NCBI GenBank assembly: GCA_034231615.1
Contig: CM067298.1
Span: 5,022,299 to 5,086,298 of the forward strand
Length of the DNA: 64,000 bases
Origin: Meghimatium bilineatum
Lineage: Eukaryota; Mollusca; Gastropoda; Stylommatophora; Philomycidae
Direction: 5' to 3'
Part shown: positions 13,101 to 21,999 of the stretch, piece by piece
How the letters are laid out: the number at the start of each line of letters is the position of its first letter
How positions within the stretch are numbered: position 1 is the stretch's first letter
Position numbers and translations under genes: made by a program
The notes under the pieces: model-generated
Database searches by the model: none
Told to the model about the DNA's origin: nothing
What the model saw: the letters and a program-made list of their open reading frames with translations, nothing else

Positions 13101-16100
13101 TAACAAAGTTTCACCTTGCACAGACAGAGGGGAAGATCAACATTTGGATCATTATTGGCAGTGTCATAGCTGGGCTGGTTCTCATAACTATTATTGTGTT
13201 AATATTCTGGAAGGTGAGTTTGCTGTACTGACAGTTCTAGTATTAGAAATCTTCTGTACTTTAAACTAGGAGTAACAGGAGTTCACCTTTTAGTAAACGG
13301 GGGCCACAGTAGCTCAGTTGTTAGTGAACTGGCTTCCTGTTTGGGTGATCTAAGGGATAAATTTCCAGTTCAACCAGAAATATTTATAAAAGCACATGGC
13401 TTCCTAGGTTGATCCAGCATAAGGAAATTGGCACCAGATCTTCTGGGAAAGACAAGGTGGTCAGCATGATATTCATCACATCATCCACAGGTAGGTCTAT
13501 GCTGTTGGCCAATGACAAATATTGGCCTAGCACTGTATTTTCAAATGTGCATCAATGATATGGAAAAGGGAAATGTTATATTATATTGCTTTGTTCCTCA
13601 CTTACTTCTTCAATTTAAGGTCTGGTTGGTTGATTGCTGATCCAGCTGCTTCTTTAGTTTAAGGTTTGGCTACATGGTTGGTGATCCAGCTGCTTTGTTC
13701 TTTTCTTTAGTTGAAGGTTTGGCTGGTTTTTTGGTTGTTTCATTGGTTGGTTGTTTCATTGGTTGGTTGAGTGCTGATCCAATTGCTTTGTTCCTCACTT
13801 CTTCAGTTTAAGGTTTTGTTGGTTGGTTGGTGATCCAGTAGTCCATGGGCATGTGCTCAATGACCCACTTCGGTTTAGGCAGTTACAAATCAAAATCTAT
13901 GCAACTGATATCAAATTATTTAACTTCAATTACAATTAGATAATCCTGTATTATAAATCAAGCATACTACAGCAGAAGCTCAGGCTTCAAGATCATATCT
14001 TTAGATTACATCTATAGATTACATTTGTATGCATACTTTTAAATTATATTACATCTGTTACTTTTAAAGTTCTCTAAGAATGGTCTGCATCTCACATCTC
14101 ACACAGTGCAGTGTGTTTTTCATTAATGTGTCATCTAGCTTTTGTTTGATGAAAATCTTTTGGTTGAAAGGTTAGTAAATCTGATGTTATAGCCTACTTT
14201 GTAATCAATCTATCAAGTGCCATGCTAAGTGGAGTAGGCGATCATGCATCTCCACAACTCTCTGTCTCATGTGATGTTTATAAGTTCAGTTGGTGACTTC
14301 TTTTTGTGCCACAGTGACAACCCATCCAGAAATTTCTCTCTTTGTTTGCATCTGTCTCTTCTACCATTGATATTTTTGGTGGTTACTAAATGTTCATAGT
14401 TTACTTTCCTCATTGTATGCCATAAAAATCTTGATTGTCTGCTTCTAATTGTTTTACTCCATCATCTCTGAGAACTTCTACATTAGTTTTCTTGGCTGTT
14501 CATGGAATTTTCATAATTCTCCTTAAAAACTACATCTCAGTTGCCTCCAGCTTATCTTTAAAACTTTTGTTTATTCTCTATGCTTTGCTACAATAAAGAA
14601 GGATTGCCTCAATATAACATCCTAGAATTTGAACTTGTAATGCATTGAGATTACTCCATTGCATAGAATGTTTCTCATTTTTGAAATGTTGATTTGACCT
14701 CTGCTATCCTGTTCTTGATCTCATAGAGCACCTGTCATCTGATGTTAAAATGTTATAAAAATACTTGACTTTATCCGCTTAATTTAATTTTGCATGATTC
14801 ATAGTAATAGTACATTTTGACGGTGTGTATTTCTTTGAAACAACCATTACTTCTGTTTTATTTTTGTTTAGACTGAGACCTTTGTTTTCACTTTTGTGTA
14901 CTTCCAAGTCTAACAGAGCTTGAAGTTCTTCACTCCCTGCAATCAGAACTGTATCGTCAGCATATCTTAGATTATTCATATTGAACAATTTACTTTGTAA
15001 CTATTACCTTGCAATATTCAAACTCCCAACAATCTGCAAGGCTACAAAATGACAAATGATAAATAGTATTTTTATACCAACTCTTTGTTACCAATGTCGA
15101 ACATGACCTTGACAAATACAACAACGAAAAATATCATGTGTAAAATGAGATGTTTAAGAAAATATAAATATCATTAGAAGAGACATATGGAGAGATGAAG
15201 ATATAAGGAAAGAATTAAAGACAATCTATGGTCAAGAAAACAAAGATAGCACATCTGCTGACTGTGACTAATGCACTCAAAAAAGTCATCTCTTGATTCT
15301 GCAATGACAGTTAGATCTGTCTTGTGCAAAACTCTCCCATTAATTTCTGTCTATGTCGAAGTGAACAGTGATGTCTCGAGTGTGTCTTTAACATGCTTCT
15401 TCTGTGCTATGACTTTGTGGAAGTCAATCTGGAGTTCTCCATATAACAACTTTTTTTTAAGTTAAATGTTTTTTGTTTGACACAAGGGAGAAGTGTGCCA
15501 AAATCCTATTTCCTTGACTTTCTATCAGTGTTGTAATTGTTTAACATAATCCTATTTCCTTGACTTTTGAGGCATATCCCTGCTCTCTATAGCAGGCAAG
15601 ATCCTGGCTTGTGTCCTGTTAAAGAGACTGCGAGCCCATTTTCAGACAGGTCTCTTCCCAGAGAGCCAATGTGGCTTCCAACAGGGCAGAGGTACTGTTG
15701 ACAATGATATTCACTGCTAGACAACTACAGGAAAAGTGTTGTGAACAGAACATTGGTCTCTACACCACATTTGTTGACCTAACTAAGGCATTCGACACTC
15801 TAAATTGTAAAGGACTATGATGGAAGATCATGGTCAATTTTTGGATGTCCTGAAAAATTTACCAACATGGTTCACCAGTTCCATTATGGTATGACAGCCT
15901 GTGTGCAAGATGATGGTGGACACTCAAACCCCTTTCCAGTAACTAACGGTGTCAAACAGGATTGCATCCTGGCTCCGATGCTCTTCAGAATGTTGTTCTC
16001 TGTCATGTTAAATGATGCCTTCCGGAATAACAGTGCAGGAATTTGTTTTCTCTATGGAGCTGATTGAGGACTATTCAATCTTAGTAGATTAAAGGCCAAG

Positions 16101-17487
16101 ACCAAAACTAAGATGGACATTGTTCACGACCTCTTGTTTGCTGACGATTGTACACTAAATGCTACCAGTCTCAAGGACATGCAGGACAGCATAGACCTCT
16201 TTTCTTTGGCCTGTGATGCGTTCGGTCTCACCATCGGCACCGCAAAGACTTTAGTAATGTATCAACCAGTGCCAGGTGTCCCCTACACAGAACCAGTGAT
16301 CACAGTAAAGGGACAAAAACTTAATACTGCCAATAAGTTTGTATATCTCGGCAGCACCCTATCATAAACTGTGACAATTGATGAGGATGTTGCCCTGCGT
16401 ATTGCTCGTGCCAGCACAGCATTCAGGAGCCTTCGTGCCAATGTCTTGATCAGACATGGTCTCAATCTGACAACTAAGTTAGACATGTACCACACAGTGG
16501 TTCTACCAACACTGCTTTATGCTGCATCTTGCTGGACTGTTTATTTGAGACACGCTCAACAGCTTAACTCTTTTCACTTTTGGTGCCTACGAAACATGGG
16601 AGTACGTTGGCAGGATCAAGTACCAGACACAGAAATCCTTCAGAAGTCCAGTATGCAAAGCATCGATGCAATGCTGACTAGGTCCCTACTCTGCTGGACT
16701 GACCACATCGTCCGTATGCCAGAGAGATTATATCCGTATCGTCCATATGCCAGAAAGCGCCTTCCAAAGAGATTATACTATGGGGAGCTGTGCGAAGGTA
16801 AACGTTCAAGCAGAGGGCAGAAAAAGTGCTTCAAGGATCATTTAGAAAGCTCTCTCAAGCACTGCAGCATCGATCCTAGCTCCTGAGAGACTACAGCACT
16901 TTATCGCTCAGACTGGCACACCCAGATCACTGCTGGCATCATGAAATTTGAAAAAAACAGAACACTGCGTGCAATCCTCAGGTGCAAGAAGTGGAAGGAC
17001 AAATTTGAAAATGCTCCTACCCCGATCCTTCAGCACTCCTGCATGCACTGCAATAGAACTTTCCGTGCATGAATTGGACTCATCGGACATCTATGAACTC
17101 ACAAACTAAATTAGATAATTACCAATTCTAATTAATATTTATTTATTTTTTCATCACATTTATTGTTTCTCATGCCATGCTCATCTTCACTTGCAAAGGA
17201 GGAACATCATCAGTGTCGTAATTGTTTAACATAATCCTATTTCCTTGACTTTCTATCTGTGTCATAATTGTTATAATATTTAAGGACATCTATATTATTT
17301 CTATAACTGTTTTATATATATATATATATATTTTATTTCAAATGAAAAGCTTGGATTCTTCAAGCGAGACAAACACCACCAGGTTGAACAGTGGAGAAGG
17401 GAAAGCTGTAGAAAATCTAAAAAAGGATACTCAAAAGCACCAAATGAAGACGAAGGAGGAACTGCTCCAGAAAATGCTGAAACTTAG
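944..17487 (+). CDS. Integrin alpha subunit, 3' part (seven exons, spliced)
   Basis: Type I membrane receptor subunit that pairs with an integrin beta chain to bind matrix or cell-surface ligands. Exons: 944-1181, 1326-1443, 3900-4006, 8106-8234, 12697-12789, 13097-13213, 17350-17487, about 312 residues in total. All junctions are GT-AG and all phases match. Diagnostic features in order are a calf-type segment with NVTHKIAVKNDGPS, a furin-like RKKR at 3950-3961 where many alpha chains are cut into heavy and light chains, the DCDSDMDICQVFVCE cysteine cluster, a membrane helix (WIIIGSVIAGLVLITIIVLI), and LGFFKR just inside the membrane. GFFKR is the family signature that clasps the beta chain. 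The cytoplasmic tail after GFFKR is about 40 residues, basic then acidic, and ends in NAET. The cleavage site suggests an alpha chain without an I domain, but the N-terminal part is outside the window, so the subtype cannot be assigned. Introns contain minisatellites, LINE pieces, SINEs and a hAT MITE. Confidence 0.93.
1326..1443 (+). CDS. Integrin alpha exon 2 of the visible set
   Basis: The exon begins after ttaatag and ends at acag/gtattt. Its 118 bases start in phase 0 and end in phase 1. It encodes a stretch with ITECYGTIKFDYL followed by a Ser/Thr-rich linker (TTSSTSSFTSEIYSTST). The low-complexity linker fits the variable loop that precedes the heavy/light cleavage site in processed alpha chains. 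Confidence 0.85.
1824..1940 (+). repeat. Possible Penelope-like element terminal fragment
   Basis: The sequence ttgttaaagacattttggtc followed by aaaacattgat resembles the 'AAGG..CC-GAAACGT' hairpin found at ends of Penelope-like elements. The next 80 bp (tgtgttattatgtgtgtatc, then cagtgattagcaaaacttca) match 42495-42540 closely. The hammerhead-like core is degenerate. It lies in an integrin intron. Confidence 0.4.
2045..2160 (+). repeat. SINE-C 3' fragment
   Basis: The segment ending in agatccagcaggagtttgag and then a GAA-rich run matches the 3' end of SINE family C at 39755-39810. It also matches, in reverse complement, 63891-63945. It is probably a truncated copy. Confidence 0.45.
2156..2292. 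repeat. 28-bp tandem repeat, about 5 copies
   Basis: The units share gataatatcagtatgaaata and repeat every 28 bp, with the outer copies diverged. The array starts right at the end of the SINE-C fragment. It is intronic. From 2300 to 3765 I see only AT-rich intron. Confidence 0.8.
3770..3838. repeat. 35-bp direct duplication
   Basis: Two adjacent copies of a unit containing cacttcactattcataatt. A related single piece is at 2574-2598. It lies about 60 bp before integrin exon 3. Confidence 0.7.
3900..4006 (+). CDS. Integrin alpha exon 3 with RKKR processing site
   Basis: The acceptor is tagtttcag before 3900 and the donor is ctg/gtaggt after 4006. The phase-1 start joins exactly to the previous exon and makes an aspartate codon. 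The exon encodes EFQFGPVNARKKRQTDVSDE and ends in KKTVYTL. RKKR at 3950-3961 fits the furin-type consensus used to split integrin alpha precursors into disulfide-linked chains. The exon ends in phase 0. Confidence 0.92.
4180..4390 (-). pseudogene. LINE RNase H domain fragment
   Basis: The minus strand reads ILYVHCHAGVKGNERADMLA and then GFVTI. This is the 'HxGxxGNExAD.LA' signature of the C-terminal RNase H motif in RT-RH non-LTR elements. The reading continues without a stop for about 50 residues and is then lost. It is a dead intronic remnant in antisense orientation to the integrin gene. Confidence 0.65.
4433..4572. repeat. 45-bp tandem repeat, 3 copies
   Basis: The unit contains cagtgtttcttcagggtttt and recurs every 45 bp with only a few changes. 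The length is a multiple of three, so it gives a short meaningless open frame. It is intronic. Confidence 0.85.
4780..4870. repeat. Dispersed repeat shared with 8495-8580
   Basis: The stretch with catgtttgcctgattctgaa and catggaattgtaatgtcctg has a diverged partner at 8510-8560 (catgtttgcttgattcttga, catggaattgtcatgtccta). The family is unknown. The stretch 4873-5459 otherwise shows only short random open frames. Confidence 0.4.
5460..5853 (+). repeat. Interspersed repeat D with AACC tail
   Basis: A GC-richer block ends in gcatgagcccatggaccgct, then ggatcag and a short (AACC)n run. The same end occurs in reverse complement at 13800-13860. A simple-repeat tail on one end fits a retroposed element (SINE or LINE 3' end). 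The family is unidentified. It is intronic. Confidence 0.45.
6290..6510 (+). pseudogene. Possible LINE RT C-terminal fragment
   Basis: An open stretch carries QWRRKYLKNIRKGVIFRHIG and then IRNRDTWKKDLGCL. It loosely fits the 'GH..R..............NR..W+' pattern at the end of LINE reverse transcriptases. The match is weak. The stretch 5860-6289 is AT-rich intron with nothing recognised. Confidence 0.3.
6775..7300 (+). pseudogene. LINE family L-A, RT C-terminal remnant
   Basis: Broken frames read LVISIVMYGCDYWTLIENME, then WFVHVYRHDSLSKAILQGTV and GKSREGQIKTWT. They align with the better preserved minus-strand copy at 43643-44670 (YGCESWTLTADMERR, RHDSLSKTILQGTVEGGRSR). Stops and frameshifts are frequent. 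The copy ends near a ggttatgggttta motif shared by this family. Confidence 0.7.
7440..7890 (+). pseudogene. LINE RT C-terminus ending in VTPLRP
   Basis: One frame reads WWYGHLMRHSLMTKDICLG. After a frame change it reads WLDNVKQWIGCEVYKLIRMV and ends CFIVTPLRP*. This is the typical 'GH..RH.L...G...DN.K.W......L......W+' end of a LINE, with a 3' ggttatgggtttatt segment like family L-A. It is 5'-truncated and frameshifted. It is intronic. Confidence 0.7.
8106..8234 (+). CDS. Integrin alpha exon 4, membrane-proximal cysteine region
   Basis: The acceptor is tttctcag before 8106 and the donor is gag/gtaagt after 8234. It is 43 codons, phase 0 at both ends. It reads DCDSDMDICQVFVCEIDTII and then a beta-strand-like stretch with an NVS sequon, ending in IPLPE. 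The spacing C-X6-C-X4-C matches the 'C....C..I.C.VG.L' cluster of the light chain, which carries the heavy/light disulfide in the family. The exon follows a 4.1-kb intron that contains LINE and RNase H fragments. Confidence 0.9.
8632..10774. repeat. 41-bp minisatellite, about 52 copies
   Basis: The unit contains aggtctatagtctttcc and tgtcctacccaactttgtt and repeats every 41 bp for 2.14 kb with high identity. Two positions alternate through the array: A or T in tttccAtgtcc, and A or G in tttgttAtcta. The array fills about half of the intron between integrin exons 4 and 5. It has no spacers, so it is not a CRISPR. Confidence 0.97.
10775..11239. other. Unique intron, nothing recognised
   Basis: AT-rich sequence with no ORF, repeat or element I can identify. 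It lies within the intron between integrin exons 4 and 5. Confidence 0.6.
11240..11545. repeat. About 24-bp degenerate tandem repeat, about 12 copies
   Basis: Repeated units around agatcatgcatctatgactg with 5-25% differences between copies. It is more diverged than the 41-bp array in the same intron and therefore probably older. Confidence 0.85.
11729..11915. mobile_element. hAT-type MITE with 8-bp target duplication
   Basis: The left end is CAGGGGTTCCCATAATTTTT. The right end in reverse complement is CAGCGGTTCCCTAATTGTGC. Both sides carry the same 8 bp, GCTTAATC (11721-11728 and 11916-11923). The short inverted ends, the CAGNGGTTCCC motif and the 8-bp duplication are hallmarks of the hAT superfamily. 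At 187 bp it has no transposase and is non-autonomous. Confidence 0.8.
12105..12300 (-). repeat. Possible old tRNA-derived or LINE-tail repeat
   Basis: The stretch with ttacattatcttgccctggg and gtgtgggattaaccc resembles, from general knowledge, a dispersed animal repeat with a B-box-like end. No second copy is in the window. The next stretch, 12301-12660, is plain AT-rich intron. Confidence 0.25.
12697..12789 (+). CDS. Integrin alpha exon 5, last ectodomain segment
   Basis: It is 31 codons in phase 0, reading HYNAFYYTIQAQVNEPNHML and ending in KQPSVK. The donor is aag/gtttgt. The acceptor I chose is atatccacag before 12697, because it keeps phase 0 with exon 4. Another AG at 12661-12662 would bring an in-frame TAA. 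The chosen acceptor has a poor pyrimidine tract, so the 5' border is less certain than the others. The content fits the beta-rich segment between the cysteine cluster and the membrane. Confidence 0.75.
13097..13213 (+). CDS. Integrin alpha exon 6, transmembrane helix
   Basis: The acceptor is gcatttcag before 13097 and the donor is aag/gtgagt after 13213. It is 39 codons, phase 0. It starts TVTKFHLAQTEGKINIW and continues as an uncharged helix of about 21 residues rich in Ile, Leu, Val and Gly, ending FWK. A tryptophan at the start of the helix and a lysine at its end are typical of alpha-subunit membrane segments. Confidence 0.92.
13298..13560 (+). repeat. SINE with tRNA-like head (A-related)
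   Basis: The head gggccacagtagctcagttg followed by ttagtgaactgg fits an RNA polymerase III A box. A body starting aggttgatccagca resembles the family A body (ggtcgacccagcc). The B box is degenerate. It lies 85 bp downstream of the membrane exon, in the last integrin intron. Confidence 0.55.
13615..13880 (-). repeat. Interspersed repeat D, reverse copy with expanded GGTT tail
   Basis: Repeated tgctgatccagctgctt and ggttggttg units, ending in tccatgggcatgtgctcaa. This is the reverse complement of the end of the 5460-5853 element. The tail and the adjoining end have been duplicated about four times. Confidence 0.5.
14190..15000 (-). pseudogene. LINE reverse transcriptase remnant (RTE-like)
   Basis: The minus strand opens with NNLRYADDTVLIAGSEELQA and then LLDLEVHKSENKGLSLN. 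This is the catalytic YADD block and the following helix of an RTE/L2-like reverse transcriptase. Downstream (lower coordinates) frames with ILLYCSKA and KLEATEM show the thumb region with many stops. It is antisense to the integrin gene, in its last intron. Confidence 0.8.
15060..15260 (+). pseudogene. LINE family L-B, RT C-terminal fragment
   Basis: The stretch ttataccaactctttgttac, then caatgtcgaac, gives IPTLCYQC. The following frames KMRCLRK and RRDIWRDEDIRKELKTIYG match other L-B fragments (for example 34046-34294 minus and 57017-57412 minus). It abuts the reverse-oriented LINE to its left. Confidence 0.55.
15500..15567. repeat. 45-bp tandem unit interrupted by LINE L-D (left part)
   Basis: The motif cctatttccttgacttt occurs at 15506 and 15551, spaced 45 bp. 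It recurs at 17236 on the far side of the LINE, with the linking segment tgtaattgtttaacataat on both sides. The LINE therefore sits inside a short tandem array or is flanked by an unusually long (about 44-bp) target duplication. Confidence 0.75.
15568..17208 (+). pseudogene. LINE L-D: reverse transcriptase with C-terminal zinc finger
   Basis: A 5'-truncated non-LTR element of 1.64 kb. Frames read GISLLSIAGKILACVLLKRL (RT fingers), TNGVKQDCILAPMLFRMLFS, then DLLFADDCTLNATS with the catalytic FADD at 16137-16148. Next come VYLGSTLS, VLPTLLYAASCWTVY, GELCEGKRSSRGQKK, and a C2H2-like end CMHCNRTFRA..IGL..H..TH near 17038-17104. At least one frameshift (about 15715-15790) and several stops kill it. 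The 3' end aggaacatcatc resembles the ATC-type tail of this widespread family. It lies in the last integrin intron, in sense orientation. Confidence 0.88.
17209..17290. repeat. 45-bp tandem unit, right part
   Basis: From 17209 the sequence repeats 15524-15567 with one T/C difference and then continues with ctatctgtgtcataattgtt. It pairs with the 15500-15567 feature. Confidence 0.75.
17350..17487 (+). CDS. Integrin alpha terminal exon with GFFKR and cytoplasmic tail
   Basis: The acceptor aaatgaaaag ends at 17349. The exon opens with LGFFKRDKHHQVEQWRRES and stops at TAG 17485-17487 after 45 codons. GFFKR (17353-17367) is the near-invariant juxtamembrane motif of integrin alpha chains. The rest of the tail is basic (RKSKKGYSK) and then acidic (NEDEGG). 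No AATAAA signal is visible between the stop and the 31-bp array that begins near 17588, so the transcript end is unknown. Confidence 0.95.
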   Translation, partial: LGFFKRDKHHQVEQWRRESCRKSKKGYSKAPNEDEGGTAPENAET

Positions 17488-17587
17488 TTAATTCTATTTT
17501 GTTTAATGCAGTTAAAATTGTATTGTTTTAGTTATAGACCTTATGTTATTTTTATATGATGTACTAATTCTACATCTAAGCTGTCTA

Positions 17588-20500
17588 TCTTCTTTAGATG
17601 ACATGTTCGTTCTCATACAGTCTTCTTTAGATGACACATTCATTCTCACAGTCTTCTTAAGATGACATGTTCATTCTCACAGTCTTCTTAAGATGACATG
17701 TTCATTCTCACAGTCTTCTTTAGATGACACATTCATTCTCACAGTCTTCTTAAGATGACATGTTCATTCTCACAGTCTTCTTAAGATGACATGTTCATTC
17801 TCACAGTCTTCTTTAGATGACATATTCATTCTCACAGTCTTCTTAAGATGACATATTCATTCTCACAGTCTTCTTAAGATGACATGTTCGTTCTCACAGT
17901 CTTCTTAAGATGACATGTTCATTCTCACAGTCTTCTTTAGATGACATATTCATTCTCACAGTCTTCTTTAGATGACATATTCATTCTCACAGTCTTCTTT
18001 AGATGACATATTCATTCTCACAGTCTTCTTAAGATGACATGTTCATTCTCACAGTCTTCTTAAGATGACATGTTCATTCTCACAGTCTTCTTTAGATGAC
18101 ATATTCATTCTCACAGTCTTCTTAAGATGACATGTTCATTCTCACAGTCTTCTTAAGATGACATGTTCATTCTCACAGTCTTCTTTAGATGACATATTCA
18201 TTCTCACAGTCTTCTTTAGATGACATATTCATTCTCACAGTCTTCTTTAGATGACATATTCATTCTCACAGTCTTCTTTAGATGACATATTCATTCTCAC
18301 AGTCTTCTTTAGATGACATATTCATTCTCACAGTCTTCTTTAGATGACATATTCATTCTCACAGTCTTCTTAAGATGACATGTTCGTTCTCACAGTCTTC
18401 TTAAGATGACATGTTCGTTCTCACAGTCTTCTTAAGATGACATATTCATTCTCACAGTCTTCTTAAGATGACATGTTCATTCTCACAGTCTTCTTTAGAT
18501 GACATATTCATTCTCACAGTCTTCTTTAGATGACATATTCATTCTCACAGTCTTCTTAAGATGACATGTTCATTCTCACAGTCTTCTTTAGATGACATAT
18601 TCATTCTCACAGTCTTCTTAAGATGACATGTTCATTCTCACAGTCTTCTTAAGATGACATGTTCATTCTCACAGTCTTCTTTAGATGACATATTCATTCT
18701 CACAGTCTTCTTAAGATGACATGTTCATTCTCACAGTCTTCTTAAGATGACATGTTCGTTCTCACAGTCTTCTTAAGATGACATATTCATTCTCACAGTC
18801 TTCTTTAGATGACATATTCATTCTCACAGTCTTCTTTAGATGACATATTCATTCTCACAGTCTTCTTAAGATGACATGTTCGTTCTCACAGTCTTCTTAA
18901 GATGACATATTCATTCTCACAGTCTTCTTTAGATGACATATTCATTCTCACAGTCTTCTTTAGATGACATATTCATTCTCACAGTCTTCTTTAGATGACA
19001 TATTCATTCTCACAGTCTTCTTAAGATGACATATTCATTCTCACAGTCTTCTTTAGATGACATATTCATTCTCACAGTCTTCTTTAGATGACATATTCAT
19101 TCTCACAGTCTTCTTAAGATGACATGTTCGTTCTCACAGTCTTCTTTAGATGACACATTCATTCTCACAGTCTTCTTAAGATGACATGTTCGTTCTCACA
19201 GTCTTCTTTAGATGACATATTCATTCTCACAGTCTTCTTAAGATGACATATTCATTCTCACAGTCTTCTTTAGATGACATATTCATTCTCACAGTCTTCT
19301 TAAGATGACATGTTCATTCTCACAGTCTTCTTAAGATGACATGTTCATTCTCACAGTCTTCTTAAGATGACATGTTCATTCTCACAGTCTTCTTTAGATG
19401 ACATATTCATTCTCACAGTCTTCTTAAGATGACATGTTCATTCTCACAGTCTTCTTAAGATGACATGTTCGTTCTCACAGTCTTCTTAAGATGACATGTT
19501 CGTTCTCACAGTCTTCTTAAGATGACATATTCATTCTCACAGTCTTCTTTAGATGACATATTCATTCTCACAGTCTTCTTAAGATGACATGTTCATTCTC
19601 ACAGTCTTCTTAAGATGACATGTTCGTTCTCACAGTCTTCTTAAGATGACATATTCATTCTCACAGTCTTCTTAAGATGACATATTCATTCTCACAGTCT
19701 TCTTTAGATGACATATTCATTCTCACAGTCTTCTTTAGATGACATATTCATTCTCACAGTCTTCTTTAGATGACATGTTCATTCTCACAGTCTTCTTAAG
19801 ATGACATGTTCGTTCTCACTCTCTTCTTAAGATGACATATTCATTCTCACAGTCTTCTTTAGATGACATATTCATTCTCACAGTCTTCTTAAGATGACAT
19901 GTTCATTCTCACAGTCTTCTTAAGATGACATGTTCATTCTCACAGTCTTCTTTAGATGACATATTCATTCTCACAGTCTTCTTAAGATGACATGTTCATT
20001 CTCACAGTCTTCTTAAGATGACATGTTCATTCTCACAGTCTTCTTAAGATGACATGTTCGTTCTCACAGTCTTCTTAAGATGACATGTTCGTTCTCACAG
20101 TCTTCTTTAGATGACATATTCATTCTCACAGTCTTCTTAAGATGACATGTTCATTCTCACAGTCTTCTTAAGATGACATATTCATTCTCACAGTCTTCTT
20201 AAGATGACATGTTCATTCTCACAGTCTTCTTAAGATGACATGTTCATTCTCACAGTCTTCTTAAGATGACATGTTCGTTCTCACAGTCTTCTTAAGATGA
20301 CATATTCATTCTCACAGTCTTCTTTAGATGACATATTCATTCTCACAGTCTTCTTAAGATGACATGTTCATTCTCACAGTCTTCTTAAGATGACATGTTC
20401 ATTCTCACAGTCTTCTTTAGATGACATATTCATTCTCACAGTCTTCTTTAGATGACATATTCATTCTCACAGTCTTCTTAAGATGACATGTTCGTTCTCA

Positions 20501-21044
20501 CAGTCTTCTTAAGATGACATGTTCGTTCTCACAGTCTTCTTTAGATGACATATTCATTCTCACAGTCTTCTTAAGATGACATGTTCATTCTCACAGTCTT
20601 CTTAAGATGACATATTCATTCTCACAGTCTTCTTAAGATGACATATTCATTCTCACAGTCTTCTTAAGATGACATGTTCATTCTCACAGTCTTCTTAAGA
20701 TGACATGTTCGTTCTCACAGTCTTCTTAAGATGACATGTTCGTTCTCACAGTCTTCTTTAGATGACATATTCATTCTCACAGTCTTCTTAAGATGACATG
20801 TTCATTCTCACAGTCTTCTTTAGATGACATATTCATTCTCACAGTCTTCTTAAGATGACATGTTCGTTCTCACAGTCTTCTTAAGATGACATGTTCGTTC
20901 TCACAGTCTTCTTAAGATGACATGTTCATTCTCACAGTCTTCTTAAGATGACATGTTCGTTCTCACAGTCTTCTTAAGATGACATGTTCGTTCTCACAGT
21001 CTTCTTTAGATGACATGTTCGTTCTCACAGTCTTCTTTAGATGT
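17588..21044. repeat. 31-bp minisatellite, about 111 copies
   Basis: The unit runs agatgacat..ttc.ttctca and then cagtcttctt. Two main versions are mixed: tttagatgacatattcatt, and ttaagatgacatgttc with A or G next. Minor versions have swapped halves. It starts about 100 bp after the integrin stop codon, so it may be transcribed as 3' UTR or lie just past the gene. It has no coding potential. Confidence 0.97.
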
Positions 21045-21134
21045 GTTTTGGATTCCTCATGATCCTGGGTAAGTTGAGCTGAGGCAACTAAAGACATATT
21101 CAAAAACTGTTATTTCTCTTTTCTCTTTTCCATT

Positions 21135-21540
21135 GTCATCTTATTCAGCACCTATCAAGAAAAGAAGACCCTCATCAAAACCATCAGGAAAGTTGACCAC
21201 CCAAAAGACAATTATCATTATCTCAACAGAGCAGAGCAAGTTATTATCTTCTGCCTCAGAACATGACACAACAGATTAAGCAACCACTTACATATATTAA
21301 GACTGGTCCCATCACCCCTGTGCCCTTGTGGGCAGGCAGCACAGATGGCTGGACATATCCTGCAATACACTAAACCAGTTAAGGGAAGAACACTGGCCTA
21401 CAGAGATGGATATCCACAGTAAGATGTATGCGAGCACTGAGAAGCTTTCAAATACAGCAGCATTTATTAAGAAAACCAGACTTGCTGTGTAGACATGTCA
21501 AATTCCGAACGAAAAGAAGAAGACGATCTTATTTAGCCAT
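21135..21540 (+). pseudogene. LINE RT C-terminal fragment (Jockey/I-like cysteine motif)
   Basis: Frames read YLNRAEQVIIFCLRT, then LVPSPLCPCGQAAQMAGHIL. This matches the 'HLNRAEQ..IFRLRTGH.RL...CPCG.A.QT..HIL..C' block found after the thumb of several LINE clades. Later frames are broken. There is no upstream RT, so the copy is strongly 5'-truncated. Confidence 0.7.
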
Positions 21541-21679
21541 TTTTATCTGCAACCCCATTTTCGATCATTTTTAAAAATTCCTTGCAGTTATGTCTTTTTT
21601 ATATGATAAAACCATCTCTGCTTTCTTATTGTACTGATGTTTGTTCTATCTATCAATCTATTGTATTGTTCCTTCAATT

Positions 21680-21990
21680 GCTGTGAGGTGTTGCAGGTTT
21701 AAATGGTGATTGGTCTATGGGCTATGGCATGCTTAATATGCAGTAATATTTAGATGTTTCAGAATGTTGGTCACTCCTTCAAATCTCCTTCTTCTCAGAC
21801 TTCCTATGTACCTTACAGTTTTCATTTTCATATTGTACACTCTCACCGCTGGCCATTAAGGGTTCATTCTCTTTAAGTGGCTGAAGCATTTCAGTTTCTA
21901 TTTTTCAGATCTTTTATACATTTTCTAATATTCTTAAGATCTTGCACAATATCTAGAGCAGATTTCTGTGAACATATAAATTCCCTACTG
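21680..21990 (-). pseudogene. LINE family L-B, C-terminal fragment
   Basis: The nucleotide stretch tatgcagtaatatttagatg through ggccattaagggttcattct aligns with 33955-34110, which is part of another L-B copy on the same strand. No long frame survives. Confidence 0.55.
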
Positions 21991-21999
21991 GTTTGTTGG

